Below, one piece after another: positions 36,982-46,922 of a stretch of 64,000 nt of DNA. A program made the position numbers and the translations under genes. Under the pieces are notes generated by a model. That model saw only the letters and a program-made list of their open reading frames with translations, was not told where the DNA came from and did not search any database. The DNA comes from Candidatus Berkiella aquae. GTDB taxonomy: Bacteria > Pseudomonadota > Gammaproteobacteria > Berkiellales > Berkiellaceae. Positions within the stretch are counted from its first letter, which is position 1; each line of letters starts with the position of its first letter. Location: assembly GCF_001431295.2 (NCBI RefSeq), contig NZ_LKAJ02000001.1, positions 2,542,001 to 2,606,000 of the forward strand, written 5' to 3'.

Positions 36982-38272
36982 GGTTATCCTCTTGTATCAT
37001 GCTTAACCCTAAAAGGTTGGCAATGTCGCAAAATGATGGAAAGGAGGTTGCAATGTGCTGCGCATGTTGGACAGTGATGGGTTCACTTGCTTGTAATGCT
37101 GCAATCGCAAAGGCCATCGCAATACGATGATCACCTCCACTGTCGACAATGCCACCGGTTATTTTACTGCCTCGTATAATAATCCCATCCGGCAAGATGG
37201 CAAGTGTTACCCCCAATTTTTCCATTCCCGCTGCCATCATCGCGATTCTGTCCGTCTCTTTATGACGTAATTCCGCCAAACCTGAAAAACGGGTTTCTCC
37301 TTGCGCAAATGCCGCCGCGATAAACAAGACAGGAAACTCATCAATTGCACTCACAACCCACTTTTCAGGAACCTCTATTCCCTGCAATGTGATCCCTTTT
37401 ACTTCAATATCCGCAATCGGTTCAAAGCCTGCATAACGCTTTTCATGCAAGGTAATCTCTGCGCCCATGGCTTGCAAAATATGAATCAACCCCATTCTGG
37501 TTGGATTGATCCCAATTCCTTTTAAAAGAATATGTGCACCAGGGGTTGCGCTTGCACCCGCAATAAAAAATGCAGCCGAAGAAATATCTGCAGGAATGGA
37601 AAGTGCTTTACCATTTAAGATAGCTTGCGGATTTAATCTAATTTGATTTTTTTGTGTGGTAATATCGGCGCCTAAATAGCGTAATAAGCGCTCAGTGTGA
37701 TCCCGACTAGCCACTTTTTCAGTGATAATCGTTTCCCCATTTGCATAAAGTCCTGCCAATAATAAACAAGATTTTACTTGTGCACTGGCAACAGGCATTT
37801 CATAACGAATGGCTTGTAAACCATCACAAGGTTTGATGATTAATGGCGCAACATGGCCCACTATCTTTGCGCCCATTTGCGAGAGGGGCGATACCACTCT
37901 TGCCATGGGTCGTTTTGAAAGGGATTGATCACCTACGAGGGTGCTTGCAAAAGGTTGCGCACTTAAAAGCCCTGCCAGCAGACGCATACTGGTTCCAGAA
38001 TTACCGCAATCCAGTACATCAAGGGGTTCACGCAAAGCGTCAAGCCCCTGCCCATTGACAATTAATTGAGTGTTTTGCCATGTGATATTAACGCCCAGTA
38101 ACTGCAATATATTTAAAGTTGCTAAACAATCTTCGCTGGCTAAAAAGCCTTCAATGATGGTGGGACCTTGTGCTAAAGCCCCTAGAATCAGGGCGCGATG
38201 AGAAATCGATTTATCACCTGGAATGGTGGTTTCACCACGTAGGGTGCCACCAGGGCTTACAACCAAATACAT
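36974..38272 (-). CDS. aroA: 3-phosphoshikimate 1-carboxyvinyltransferase (EPSP synthase)
   Basis: This encodes 432 residues. Family motifs are GDKSISHRALILGAL near the N-terminus, DCGNSGTSMRLLAGLL and ELRHKETDRI. It is the sixth step of the shikimate pathway. The start codon is one base from a 126-bp intergenic repeat, whose end (AAAGGGGGAAGAGTAT) provides the only ribosome-binding-like sequence. The pheA/tyrA genes often found between serC and aroA are absent. Confidence 0.95.
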   Translation of the reverse strand: MYLVVSPGGTLRGETTIPGDKSISHRALILGALAQGPTIIEGFLASEDCLATLNILQLLGVNITWQNTQLIVNGQGLDALREPLDVLDCGNSGTSMRLLAGLLSAQPFASTLVGDQSLSKRPMARVVSPLSQMGAKIVGHVAPLIIKPCDGLQAIRYEMPVASAQVKSCLLLAGLYANGETIITEKVASRDHTERLLRYLGADITTQKNQIRLNPQAILNGKALSIPADISSAAFFIAGASATPGAHILLKGIGINPTRMGLIHILQAMGAEITLHEKRYAGFEPIADIEVKGITLQGIEVPEKWVVSAIDEFPVLFIAAAFAQGETRFSGLAELRHKETDRIAMMAAGMEKLGVTLAILPDGIIIRGSKITGGIVDSGGDHRIAMAFAIAALQASEPITVQHAQHIATSFPSFCDIANLLGLSMIQEDNHE

Positions 38273-38273
38273 T

Positions 38274-38399
38274 ATACTCTTCCCCCTTTGAATTTATTCT
38301 GTGTTGGCTGCTTTCGTTCACCCAGTCATGCACTACATCATGTGCACTCCTGGCTTCACTCATTTGCCGCCTTGCCTAAATTCAAATGGGTTCGAGTAT
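38274..38399 (-). repeat. 126-bp intergenic palindromic repeat, copy B
   Basis: On the minus strand it begins ATACTCGAACCCATTTG and ends AATTCAAAGGGGGAAGAGTAT. It aligns along its whole length with the copies at 30665 and 43825, with no length difference. It nearly fills the serC-aroA gap (38273-38407). Confidence 0.8.
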
Positions 38400-38407
38400 G
38401 TACTCTC

Positions 38408-39505
38408 TTAACCATGTGCTTTTTCAAAATAACGCATAAAATCGACCAAGGCTTTTACCCCTTCAATAGGCATCGCATTATAAAAGCTAGCTCGGCATCC
38501 GCCAACCACTTTATGGCCTTTGAGCTGTTTTAAACCGTTTTTCTCAGCTTCCGCTAAAAATAAGCTTTCTTGCATTTCTGAAGGAAGACGAAAAGGAATA
38601 TTGATTCGTGAGCGTGCCTCAATAGCAACCGGATTGTGGTAAAAATCGCTGGCATCAATTAACTCATAAAGAAGCTTGGCTTTCTCCGCAACTTGTTTGG
38701 TAATGGCTGTTAAGCCTCCCATTTGCAAAGCCCAGTCCACGACTAATCCCAACACATACCAAGAAAATACCGGTGGGGTATTGATCATCGAATGATTCTG
38801 GAAGCACAGCTCATAATTTAACGTTGGTGGAGTAAAGGGATGCGCCTTACCTAAGAGTGACTTGCGTACAATCACAACAGTAATACCTGCAATCCCTAAA
38901 TTCTTTTGTGCACTGGCATAAATCAGGCCATAACGAGAAAAATCGAGAGATTTAGTGAGAATATTAGAGGTCATATCACTCACAAGCCATTTATCCGCTT
39001 CAGGCGGCGTTGCAAACTCAACCCCATGAATCGTTTCATTATCGGTGTAGTGAATATAAGGCGAAGCTTCCGTGAAGCGATAATGCGATGGCAAAGAGGT
39101 AAACTGTCCTTCGCTAGTGCTCGCAACACATTCTGCTTTACAGTAAGCAGATGCGTCCTTTAAAGCGAGATTGGACCAGTGCCCGGTGACAATGTAATCA
39201 GCCTCAGCTGCACCATTCAACAAATTCAGCGGCACTGCTGAAAATTGGGTTCTTGCGCCCCCATGCATGAATAAAACCGCAAATTCTTCAGGAATGGCTA
39301 ACAACGTACGCAAATTGGCTTCAATTTTCTCAGTTAATTTCATCACCACCGGCAAACGATGGCTGATTTCCATGATAGACATACCCTCGTACCAATTGGG
39401 TATGTCTTCACGAATTTGTGCTAAAACTGCTTGCGGTAAGCAAGCAGGGCCTGCACCGAAATTATACAATGGTGCTGAGTTATTCGTTGTCGTCACTTTC
39501 TTCAA
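38408..39505 (-). CDS. serC: Phosphoserine aminotransferase
   Basis: This encodes 365 residues. The N-terminal [11 protein letters not shown], the pyridoxal-lysine segment [12 protein letters not shown] and the C-terminal [12 protein letters not shown] are diagnostic. It serves serine and pyridoxine synthesis. Its ATG lies 26 bases inside the 3' end of gyrA in another frame, an unusually long overlap that suggests translational coupling. Confidence 0.95.
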   Translation of the reverse strand: MKKVTTTNNSAPLYNFGAGPACLPQAVLAQIREDIPNWYEGMSIMEISHRLPVVMKLTEKIEANLRTLLAIPEEFAVLFMHGGARTQFSAVPLNLLNGAAEADYIVTGHWSNLALKDASAYCKAECVASTSEGQFTSLPSHYRFTEASPYIHYTDNETIHGVEFATPPEADKWLVSDMTSNILTKSLDFSRYGLIYASAQKNLGIAGITVVIVRKSLLGKAHPFTPPTLNYELCFQNHSMINTPPVFSWYVLGLVVDWALQMGGLTAITKQVAEKAKLLYELIDASDFYHNPVAIEARSRINIPFRLPSEMQESLFLAEAEKNGLKQLKGHKVVGGCRASFYNAMPIEGVKALVDFMRYFEKAHG

Positions 39506-42107
39506 CTTCCGTATCTGGCAAAGCGGTATCGGTACCTTCTACCTCTTCATTCTGTTCATCGGATCCTTTTTTCGCTTCCACTTCAAGGATACGCTGTAAT
39601 CCAACTAATTTTTCTTCATTGCTTAATTGAATTAATGTCACGCCTTGGGTGTTGCGTCCGACAACCGAAATCTCATCAACCCGCGTACGCACCAGCGTGC
39701 CGCCATCAGTAATGAGCATGATTTCGTCATTATTTTCGACTTGTACCGCACCAATCACATTACCATTACGTTCTGTTGTCTGAATCGCGATAACGCCTTG
39801 ACCACCGCGACCCTTCACAGGGAAATCGCTAACGGGTGTACGTTTGCCATAACCATTTTCTGTCGCAATTAAAATGGTGCAATCGCTTTTAACCACAATT
39901 AACGAAATAACACGTTGACCTTCTTGTAATTTGACCCCGCGAACCCCTCTTGCAATTCGTCCCATGCATCTTACGGTGTTTTCATGGAAACGTACGGCTT
40001 TTCCTGAGTTGGTAAATAACATGATATCGCGATCGCCATCGGTTGTTTCAGCACCGACTAATTCATCATTTTCGTCTAAATCAACGGCAATAATGCCTGA
40101 ACTTCTTGGACGAGAAAATTCTGAAATATTAACCTTTTTAATAACGCCTTGCGCTGTTGCCATCACCACACAATGGGTATCTGAATCGGTAAATTCACGC
40201 AATGGTAAAATAGCACTAATTCTTTCGTTAGATTCTAATGAAGGAATTAAGTTGATAATCGGTTTACCCAGAGAATTTCGCGATCCTAAAGGTAATTGAT
40301 AGACCTTCAACCAATACACTTTACCTTTACTGGAGAAGCAAAGAATCGTGTCATGTGTATTCGCTACTAACAACTGGTCAACGTAATCTTCATCTTTAAC
40401 GCTGGTTGCCGCTTTTCCTCGACCACCCCGATGCTGGGCAGCATAAGCATCTAGCGGTTGGGTTTTCACATACCCTTGATGCGATATTGTCACAACTCGC
40501 ATTTCTTCTGAAATAAGATCTTCATTGGATAAATCTTGCATTGTCGCAATAATTTCTGTACGACGCTCATCACCAAATTGATCGCGTGATTCTGTCAGTT
40601 CTTGACGGATGACTTCCATCAGACGGTTTGGATTCACTAAAATCTCAATTAAACCAGCAATATCTTTTAAAATATCTTCATATTCTTTAAAAATTTTATC
40701 TTGTTCAAGCCCCGTTAAGCGTTGCAGTTTTAAATCTAAAATAGCTTGTGCTTGCACTTCAGAGAGTCGATAACCTTGCGCGCTTAATCCTAATTCTATG
40801 GATAGCTCTTCGGGTTTAGAAGCATCTGCCCCTGCTTGCGCTAACATCGCACTTACCGTGCCGGGTGGCCATGCTTTGGCAATTAATTGATCTTTTGCTT
40901 CATGCGGCGTTTTAGACGCTTTAATCAATTGAATAATTTCATCAACGTTAGCAAGCGCAACACTCCAACCCTCTAAAATATGGGCTCTTTCCCTTGCTTT
41001 GCGTAATTCATAGGTGGTACGACGATTAACCACCACGCGACGGTGACGAATAAAGCATTCGATAATTTGTTTTAGGTTCAAGGTGCGAGGTTGGTTGTCA
41101 ACTAATGCCACCATATTGATGCCAAAGACACTTTGCATTGGCGTTTGGGCATAAAGATTATTAAGAATGACTTCTGCCACTTCATTACGTTTTAATTCAA
41201 TAACAACGCGCATACCGTCTTTATCGGATTCATCTCGTAAATTTGAAATACCTTCAATTTTTTTGTCTTTGACTAATTCCGCAATTTTTTCAACGAGCTT
41301 AGCCTTGTTAACTTGATAAGGTAATTCAGTAATGATGATAGATTGACGACCGTCATTATCTTCAATTTCAGTTCGTGCACGCACATAAATTCGACCACGC
41401 CCAGTTCGATAAGCATCAATAATGCCTGAACGTCCATTAATCATGGCGCGTGTTGGGAAATCAGGGCCCGGAATATGATGAAGCAATTCATCAATCGTGA
41501 TATCGGGATTATCAATTAAAGCTAAGCACCCTGAAATCACTTCTTTTAAGTTATGAGGTGGGATATTCGTTGCCATCCCCACCGCAATCCCTGAGGCCCC
41601 GTTAACCAGCAAGTTAGGGACCCGAGTCGGCAATACCGAAGGAGCAAATTCGGTCTCGTCATAGTTCGGGACAAAATCAACCGTTTCTTTATCAAGATCT
41701 TTCAGCAATTCATGCGCAAAACGTGACATACGCACTTCGGTGTATCGCATCGCTGCGGCTGAATCGCCGTCAACCGAACCGAAGTTACCCTGACCGTCTA
41801 CTAGCAAATAGCGCATTGAGAAGGGCTGCGCCATACGAACGATGGTGTCATAGACTGCCGTGTCGCCATGGGGATGGTATTTACCGATAACGTCACCGAC
41901 CACACGAGCCGATTTTTTATAGGGTTTATTCCATTCATTGCCAAGCTCTGACATGGCAAAGAGGACTCGGCGATGCACGGGTTTCAAACCATCTCGCACG
42001 TCAGGCAACGCTCGCCCGACAATAACGCTCATGGCATAATCAAGATACGATTGCTTGAGTTCATCTTCGATATTGACTGGATGAACTTCTTTTGCGAGCT
42101 CTGTCAC
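39480..42107 (-). CDS. gyrA: DNA gyrase subunit A
   Basis: This encodes 875 residues from a GTG start with AAGGAG six bases upstream. The breakage-reunion domain includes [19 protein letters not shown] (Thr83 and Asp87 by E. coli-like numbering) and the catalytic Tyr in [10 protein letters not shown]. The C-terminal beta-pinwheel has the usual GyrA box (QRGGRGK-type: QHRGGRGKA). The tail is acidic. Thr83 is the natural residue in several gammaproteobacteria and should not be read as a resistance mutation. Confidence 0.97.
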   Translation of the reverse strand: MTELAKEVHPVNIEDELKQSYLDYAMSVIVGRALPDVRDGLKPVHRRVLFAMSELGNEWNKPYKKSARVVGDVIGKYHPHGDTAVYDTIVRMAQPFSMRYLLVDGQGNFGSVDGDSAAAMRYTEVRMSRFAHELLKDLDKETVDFVPNYDETEFAPSVLPTRVPNLLVNGASGIAVGMATNIPPHNLKEVISGCLALIDNPDITIDELLHHIPGPDFPTRAMINGRSGIIDAYRTGRGRIYVRARTEIEDNDGRQSIIITELPYQVNKAKLVEKIAELVKDKKIEGISNLRDESDKDGMRVVIELKRNEVAEVILNNLYAQTPMQSVFGINMVALVDNQPRTLNLKQIIECFIRHRRVVVNRRTTYELRKARERAHILEGWSVALANVDEIIQLIKASKTPHEAKDQLIAKAWPPGTVSAMLAQAGADASKPEELSIELGLSAQGYRLSEVQAQAILDLKLQRLTGLEQDKIFKEYEDILKDIAGLIEILVNPNRLMEVIRQELTESRDQFGDERRTEIIATMQDLSNEDLISEEMRVVTISHQGYVKTQPLDAYAAQHRGGRGKAATSVKDEDYVDQLLVANTHDTILCFSSKGKVYWLKVYQLPLGSRNSLGKPIINLIPSLESNERISAILPLREFTDSDTHCVVMATAQGVIKKVNISEFSRPRSSGIIAVDLDENDELVGAETTDGDRDIMLFTNSGKAVRFHENTVRCMGRIARGVRGVKLQEGQRVISLIVVKSDCTILIATENGYGKRTPVSDFPVKGRGGQGVIAIQTTERNGNVIGAVQVENNDEIMLITDGGTLVRTRVDEISVVGRNTQGVTLIQLSNEEKLVGLQRILEVEAKKGSDEQNEEVEGTDTALPDTEVEESDDNE

Positions 42108-42136
42108 GGAGGCTCCTTTGTTAGCTAATAAACTGT

Positions 42137-42165
42137 TATCTAAAAATACGAAGTTTATATATCAA
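42137..42165 (-). promoter_or_regulatory. Candidate gyrA promoter
   Basis: On the minus strand TTGATA, 17 bases, then TAGATA. It is about 30 bases upstream of the gyrA GTG, in the divergent gyrA-ubiG gap. Confidence 0.5.
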
Positions 42166-42250
42166 TTCGGAGGATAAGTGTACCATACACTAGCTTTAAA
42201 CTCACCGATTCACCGACCAACAAAACGGCCAAGATTATGAAAGTGAACCT

Positions 42251-42946
42251 ATGAACGTCGATCCACAAGAAATTCTAAAATTTGACGATATGGCAAGCTA
42301 TTGGTGGGACCCAGAAGGCCCCTGTAAACCATTGCATGATATCAACCCTTTGCGTTTGCAGTTTATTCAGACCCATACCCACCTCCATCAGAAAAATGTA
42401 CTCGATCTCGGGTGCGGTGGTGGTATTCTAACTGAATCTCTAAGTACTTTTAGTGGTAAGGTCACAGGTCTTGATCAATCCGCGCAAGTATTAGCTGCCG
42501 CAAAAGCACATGCTGTCCATTTACCTCAGCCACCGACTTATGTTGAACGAACGGCAGAAGATTTTGCCCAAGAGCACCCCAGTACATTTGATGTAATTAC
42601 TTGTATGGAGATGCTTGAGCATGTTCCTTCTCCCCTTTCTATCTTGGAAGCATGCCATACCTTATTAAAACCCGGTGGCGACTTATTTTTGTCTACCCTT
42701 AATCGCACACCAAAATCCTTTTTATTTGCCATTGTTGGCGCAGAATATCTCTTAAAGATGCTTCCCAAAGGGACGCATGATTACAAGCACTTTATCCGTC
42801 CCAGTGAGCTTAGCAACTGGGCGCAAAGTAAAGGCTTTCGCCTAAAATCAATGAAAGGGATCGAATATCAACTACTGACTCGAACTTTCCGCTTATCAAG
42901 CGATGTTTCCGTCAATTATTTAATGCATTTGCAAAAGGATAACTAA
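42251..42946 (+). CDS. ubiG: Ubiquinone biosynthesis O-methyltransferase UbiG
   Basis: This encodes 231 residues. The N-terminal F.D.A..WWDP.G..KPLH..NPLR pattern and the SAM-binding motif VLDLGCGGGILTESL, with EMLEHVP, identify UbiG, which methylates two hydroxyls in ubiquinone synthesis. It is divergent from gyrA, the conserved arrangement, and is followed after one base by a HAD phosphatase gene. Confidence 0.94.
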   Translation: MNVDPQEILKFDDMASYWWDPEGPCKPLHDINPLRLQFIQTHTHLHQKNVLDLGCGGGILTESLSTFSGKVTGLDQSAQVLAAAKAHAVHLPQPPTYVERTAEDFAQEHPSTFDVITCMEMLEHVPSPLSILEACHTLLKPGGDLFLSTLNRTPKSFLFAIVGAEYLLKMLPKGTHDYKHFIRPSELSNWAQSKGFRLKSMKGIEYQLLTRTFRLSSDVSVNYLMHLQKDN

Positions 42947-42947
42947 A

Positions 42948-43616
42948 ATGGGCGCACCTATCGAAGCCATCTTATTTGATCTCGATGGAACGTTATTGGA
43001 TACGGCGCCTGAATTTACCCATTGCCTTAATGTGCTCTTAGCACAAGAAGGCCTGCCAAGTGTTATTGAATCACACGTTCGTAGCACCGTGTCTTACGGT
43101 GCCAAAGGCATGATTGAGTTTGGATTTAACATTACAGAACACGATCCTCGCTTTACTGACTTAAAGAATCGTTTTCTGGCGCTTTACGCTAAAGAGATTG
43201 GATTTCAAACACACTTTTTTCCTGGGATTGTCAAATTGTTAGCGCGTTTGCAAACCCTTTGCTTACCCTGGGGCATTGTCACCAACAAGCCAGCTTGCTT
43301 CACATTTGCACTGTTAGAAAAATTTTCTCCGCTGGCCAAAGCGGGCTGTGTGATTGCAGGCGATACCCTCAGCACGCAAAAACCCGATCCTGCGCCATTG
43401 CTATTAGCCTGCCAACAATTGGCTGTCTCTCCCAAAAACTGTTGGTACATTGGCGATGCCAAAACCGATCAAGAAGCAAGTCACAGCGCGGGAATGCGTT
43501 GTGCGATTGCCAATTACGGCTATATCCCACCCTCTGAGAATGCACTCAATTGGCATGCCGATCATTATCTAGCCCATGCCAGCGAGATTGAAATGTTGCT
43601 AGGGCCCGTGCTATAG
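42948..43616 (+). CDS. mupP: HAD phosphatase, MupP/Gph-type
   Basis: This encodes 222 residues of the haloacid dehalogenase superfamily: motif I FDLDGTLLDT, motif II VTNKP, motif III Lys in KPDPAP and motif IV GDAKTDQEASHSAG. Phosphoglycolate phosphatase (Gph) and N-acetylmuramic acid 6-phosphate phosphatase (MupP) look alike. The ubiG neighbour and the yciK gene further along match the Pseudomonas ubiG-mupP-yciK order, so MupP is favoured. Confidence 0.8.
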   Translation: MGAPIEAILFDLDGTLLDTAPEFTHCLNVLLAQEGLPSVIESHVRSTVSYGAKGMIEFGFNITEHDPRFTDLKNRFLALYAKEIGFQTHFFPGIVKLLARLQTLCLPWGIVTNKPACFTFALLEKFSPLAKAGCVIAGDTLSTQKPDPAPLLLACQQLAVSPKNCWYIGDAKTDQEASHSAGMRCAIANYGYIPPSENALNWHADHYLAHASEIEMLLGPVL

Positions 43617-43824
43617 TCGAAGACCGCGTTAAAGAAATGACTCTGATTTCTTGCACTTCTAAAGACCTCTACTATACTGCTTCATGTTGATTTTAAATTT
43701 GCTTACTCAAGCATAGAGAAATCTCGCACAAACCTTTCAGTGTTTTTCTCTCTACCGATCATGCATTCATGTCTCAGAATACACACAGTTGAGCTTGAAT
43801 GTGTTGGATAGTAAGACTAACACT

Positions 43825-43950
43825 ATATTCAAACCAGTTTGAATTTAGGCAAGGCGCCAAACGAATGAATTCTCAGGAATGTACACTTAGTATATGGCTG
43901 AGGTGAGTGAGAGCCGGCAACACAGCATTAATTCAAAGTGGGAAGAATAT
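43825..43950 (+). repeat. 126-bp intergenic palindromic repeat, copy C
   Basis: It begins ATATTCAAACCAGTTTGAAT and ends TTCAAAGTGGGAAGAATAT, with inverted ends and the shared internal TTTAGGCAAGGCGCC. It lies in the 390-base gap 43617-44011. I saw no gene in the rest of that gap. Confidence 0.8.
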
Positions 43951-44011
43951 AAGGTTCAAACAAACGGCAGTTTTAGGAAGTGGTTTTTCGCAAGGAAGCA
44001 GAGAGGTTTAA

Positions 44012-44194
44012 ATGTCTAAGCTCATAATAAAAAAAGGCGAGCAAGGTCTATCTCTACAAATGGCCTTGTTACATTTGCGCTGGCAACAGATCCGACAAGA
44101 GCTACGTCTAGAGTTGGAGCAGTATAACCAAGCAAGTCATACAGAAGTACCCTTATCACAACCCGTTAGTTTAGAATCTTCTACTGTAGTCTAA
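44012..44194 (+). CDS. Small hypothetical protein
   Basis: This encodes 60 residues with AGAGAGG five bases upstream of the ATG, which supports translation. The middle is an amphipathic helix (MALLHLRWQQIRQELRLELE). No family is recognised. It precedes the squalene/phytoene-synthase-like gene by about 90 bases on the same strand. Confidence 0.45.
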   Translation: MSKLIIKKGEQGLSLQMALLHLRWQQIRQELRLELEQYNQASHTEVPLSQPVSLESSTVV

Positions 44195-44287
44195 CGATAT
44201 CAACCTTCACGAGGAAATATTTGAGTAACTAACAAATGTTTCCTCTAAAGGTTCCTACTCAAGCCACTTCGATTTATACTCCCACCC

Positions 44288-45172
44288 ATGAATTCAGAAC
44301 CCATAACAAGCCATGCTTTTTCGCGCGGTCAAAGCCTTTATTATGCTTTGCTTTTTGCACCAGCCTCTCTTCAAGAGGCTTGCTTTGGACTCAATGCTTT
44401 TTTTCAAGAAATCACGGCCCTTGGGACCTTAGAAACCAACATTGCCCAAGTCAAATTAAGCTGGTGGCGTGAAGAAATAGCCCGTACATTCCAAGGACTC
44501 TGTCAGCATCCCACATCAAAGCAATTGCTCTGTATTATTAATCATTACGATCTGAATGAAGCGCATTTTGAACAATTTTTGACCGCAGCATCGGCCAGAT
44601 TGTCCCACCCCTATTGGGAAACATGGGAGGATATACAAGCACATTGTTACCAAATGGGTGGGCAAAAAATGTTGCTCATGGCGCATACCATGAAAATCAG
44701 CCATCCTGATACCGACACGTTTGCCGTCATGCTGGGAGCCGCTTTAGAGTTAATAGACAGAATTCGTTATTTCGGGAAAGATTTGGCACAAGGCAAAATC
44801 CTCTTTGCCAAAGAAGATTTAGCCTTTTTCAATATCGATGAAGAATCTTTAATGACGCATTATACCCCGCACGATCTGATTGCTTCCTTGCTTTACCGTC
44901 AAGCACATCGCGCTAGAATACTTTATCAAAAAGCATTAGAAATATTACCCGAACAGGATCGCTTCAAAGTGGCAAGTCTTCTTGGCTTGGCCAAAATCTA
45001 CTTTGTGCTCCTTGATGAGATAGAACAAGCGAATTTCGACGTCCTCAATCAACGCATCAGCTTAACCCCACTGCGTAAATGGTGGTTAGCATGGCGTCAT
45101 GATTTACAAGAAAAACAACGATATCGAGCCTTACAAAAACTCATTAATCAAAAGGTTACCGTTCATGGATAA
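44288..45172 (+). CDS. Squalene/phytoene synthase family protein, possibly non-catalytic
   Basis: This encodes 294 residues. The fold is recognised from SRGQSLYYALLFAPASLQEA, VKLSWWREEIARTF and the later segment IDRIRYFGKDLAQGKILFAK. However, the two Asp-rich motifs that bind magnesium diphosphate in true synthases are not evident: the first region reads LNAFFQEITALGTLE and the second lacks the D..ED pattern. This resembles the non-enzymatic NDUFAF6-type branch more than squalene synthase. It overlaps the yciK gene by 8 bases, so the two are probably co-translated. Confidence 0.75.
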   Translation: MNSEPITSHAFSRGQSLYYALLFAPASLQEACFGLNAFFQEITALGTLETNIAQVKLSWWREEIARTFQGLCQHPTSKQLLCIINHYDLNEAHFEQFLTAASARLSHPYWETWEDIQAHCYQMGGQKMLLMAHTMKISHPDTDTFAVMLGAALELIDRIRYFGKDLAQGKILFAKEDLAFFNIDEESLMTHYTPHDLIASLLYRQAHRARILYQKALEILPEQDRFKVASLLGLAKIYFVLLDEIEQANFDVLNQRISLTPLRKWWLAWRHDLQEKQRYRALQKLINQKVTVHG

Positions 45173-45950
45173 GTTGAATCTTACCTTACCTTCAATGCCT
45201 GCACATTGTTTGGCAAATCAGGTCATTTTAATTACAGGCGCAGGCAAAGGCATTGGGCGCGCTTTAGCCTTGGCCGCAGCAAAACATGGCGCCACCACTA
45301 TCTTGCTGGGAAAATCGCTCAAAAATCTTGAGAGTATTTATGACGAAATTACCAGTAATGGTTATCCAGAGCCTGCTTTGCATCCTCTGAATTTACTGCA
45401 ACTTGAACCCAAAAGTGCCCATGAACTTTTGCAAAATATCGAACAAATGTTTGGCCGTTTAGATGCGATTGTGCACAATGCTGGGATCAGTGGACTTGTT
45501 ACCCCACTGGAGCTGATGCCTCCTCAAAAATGGCAAGAAGTGATTCATCTTAATTTGAACGTTCCCTTTTTATTAACACAAGCATTGCTGCCACTGCTTC
45601 GCAAAGGACCTTATGGCAGCATCTTATTTACAACCGCTGATGAAGCGCATCTGGCAAAGGCTTATTGGGGAGCTTACAGTGCCAGCAAGCATGGCGTAGT
45701 TGCCTTGGCAAAAGCACTACATGAAGAGCTGGAAAATAACACAGCCATAAGAGTTAATTGTATCAACCCAGGAAAAGTCCGTACCGCATTAAGACTCAAT
45801 GCTTATCCTGCGATTGATCCTGAAAACTTTACCGCCCCTGAGGCATTAATGCCTTATTACCTTCATCTTTTAAGTTCAGAAGCTAAGGGCATCCGCGGTA
45901 AAGAAATCTCTCCTGTCTGTAAAGAACAAGAAACCGCCCTGCTACTATAA
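45165..45950 (+). CDS. yciK: Short-chain dehydrogenase, YciK-type
   Basis: This encodes 261 residues from ATG 45165, which has AAGG upstream and overlaps the preceding stop; an upstream reading from 45099 lies inside that gene. Motifs: ITGAGKGIGRALAL, VHNAGISG, the catalytic Ser/Tyr/Lys with YWGAYSASKHG, and NCINPGKVRT. YciK proteins are cytoplasmic oxidoreductases of unclear substrate. Nearness to ubiG-mupP supports the assignment. Confidence 0.82.
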   Translation: MDKLNLTLPSMPAHCLANQVILITGAGKGIGRALALAAAKHGATTILLGKSLKNLESIYDEITSNGYPEPALHPLNLLQLEPKSAHELLQNIEQMFGRLDAIVHNAGISGLVTPLELMPPQKWQEVIHLNLNVPFLLTQALLPLLRKGPYGSILFTTADEAHLAKAYWGAYSASKHGVVALAKALHEELENNTAIRVNCINPGKVRTALRLNAYPAIDPENFTAPEALMPYYLHLLSSEAKGIRGKEISPVCKEQETALLL

Positions 45951-45989
45951 TTGAAAGAGGTAACACTTTTTCAGTTTTAGTGAAAGACA

Positions 45990-46838
45990 ATGAGCCAAGG
46001 ATGGGTTAAATCCTACCCTCAAAACGAGGGTAGTGAGCTAAGTAAGATTTTACAAACCACATTAGATGTTTATGATCTGTTAAAACATTTTCACCGTGTT
46101 TTGCAGCAACACATTCCTTACCATAGTTTTCAGTTTAACAATGACCAAACCGGGCATGGTTTAAGTATGGGAGCGGTTCAAGCATTTGAAGCTTGTTTTG
46201 AATTAACCTTGCAAGATGAGTGTCTTGGGCATCTGCGTTTAACCAAACCCAGTACCTTCACCGAAGAAGAACACAAAATCATTGAAAATGCCCTTACTCA
46301 ATTAGTCTATCCTCTTCGCAATGCCATTTTATATCATACAGTGGTGATCCACTCTGTTACCTGCTCACTTACCCAGTTAGGGAATCGTTCGCTCTTTGAT
46401 CAAACCATTCAACGTGAAATAGATTTAGCGATACGCCATAAAAGCACCTTCGCTTTACTCCTGCTGGATATTGACGACTTTAAACAGATTAATGACATTC
46501 ATGGTCATCTTGCGGGTGATACCGTTTTGCAACAAGTCGGTAAAATATTGCAAAATCTGAAAAGACAATCAGACTATGTGTTTCGTTATGGTGGCGAAGA
46601 ATTTATTCTGATTTTAAGCCAAAGCAATACCGATGGCGCAATCCTGGTTGCCGAACGTATTCGCCAACAAATCGCACATCAGGAATTTGTGTTTGAAGGA
46701 AAGACAATCGCTATCACCGCTAGCATGGGCTTATCTCACTTTCATCCAGAAGATAATTTTAAATCTCTCTTCCAACGGGTTGATAAAGCACTTTATCAAG
46801 CGAAAGAAGAAGGGAAAAATCGGATTGTCACCGATTAG
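45990..46838 (+). CDS. Diguanylate cyclase (GGDEF domain)
   Basis: This encodes 282 residues. The first 125 residues may be a degenerate sensory domain without membrane segments. The catalytic domain has LTQLGNRSLFD, LLDIDDFKQINDIHGHLAGD split in two short blocks, and the active-site GGEEF (201-205). An RxxD inhibitory site (RQSD, 192-195) lies five residues before it, so product inhibition by cyclic di-GMP is expected. It is cytoplasmic. It is the only cyclic di-GMP enzyme in the window. Confidence 0.88.
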   Translation: MSQGWVKSYPQNEGSELSKILQTTLDVYDLLKHFHRVLQQHIPYHSFQFNNDQTGHGLSMGAVQAFEACFELTLQDECLGHLRLTKPSTFTEEEHKIIENALTQLVYPLRNAILYHTVVIHSVTCSLTQLGNRSLFDQTIQREIDLAIRHKSTFALLLLDIDDFKQINDIHGHLAGDTVLQQVGKILQNLKRQSDYVFRYGGEEFILILSQSNTDGAILVAERIRQQIAHQEFVFEGKTIAITASMGLSHFHPEDNFKSLFQRVDKALYQAKEEGKNRIVTD

Positions 46839-46922
46839 GCTGTTTGAACCTAAACTTGAAATTCATTTAAGACGCGTTGAGGGTTTATAATTAACAGTGA
46901 AAATACACTTGCCTGACTGGTA

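Noticed and set aside
41761-41881. Thr83 in GyrA as a possible quinolone-resistance mutation
   Set aside because: Thr at this position is the natural residue in several gammaproteobacteria, and Asp87 is unchanged.
43617-43824. Gap checked for a tRNA or small RNA gene
   Set aside because: Only a weak GAAAT/ATTTC hairpin was seen; no tRNA arms or CCA-type end could be found.
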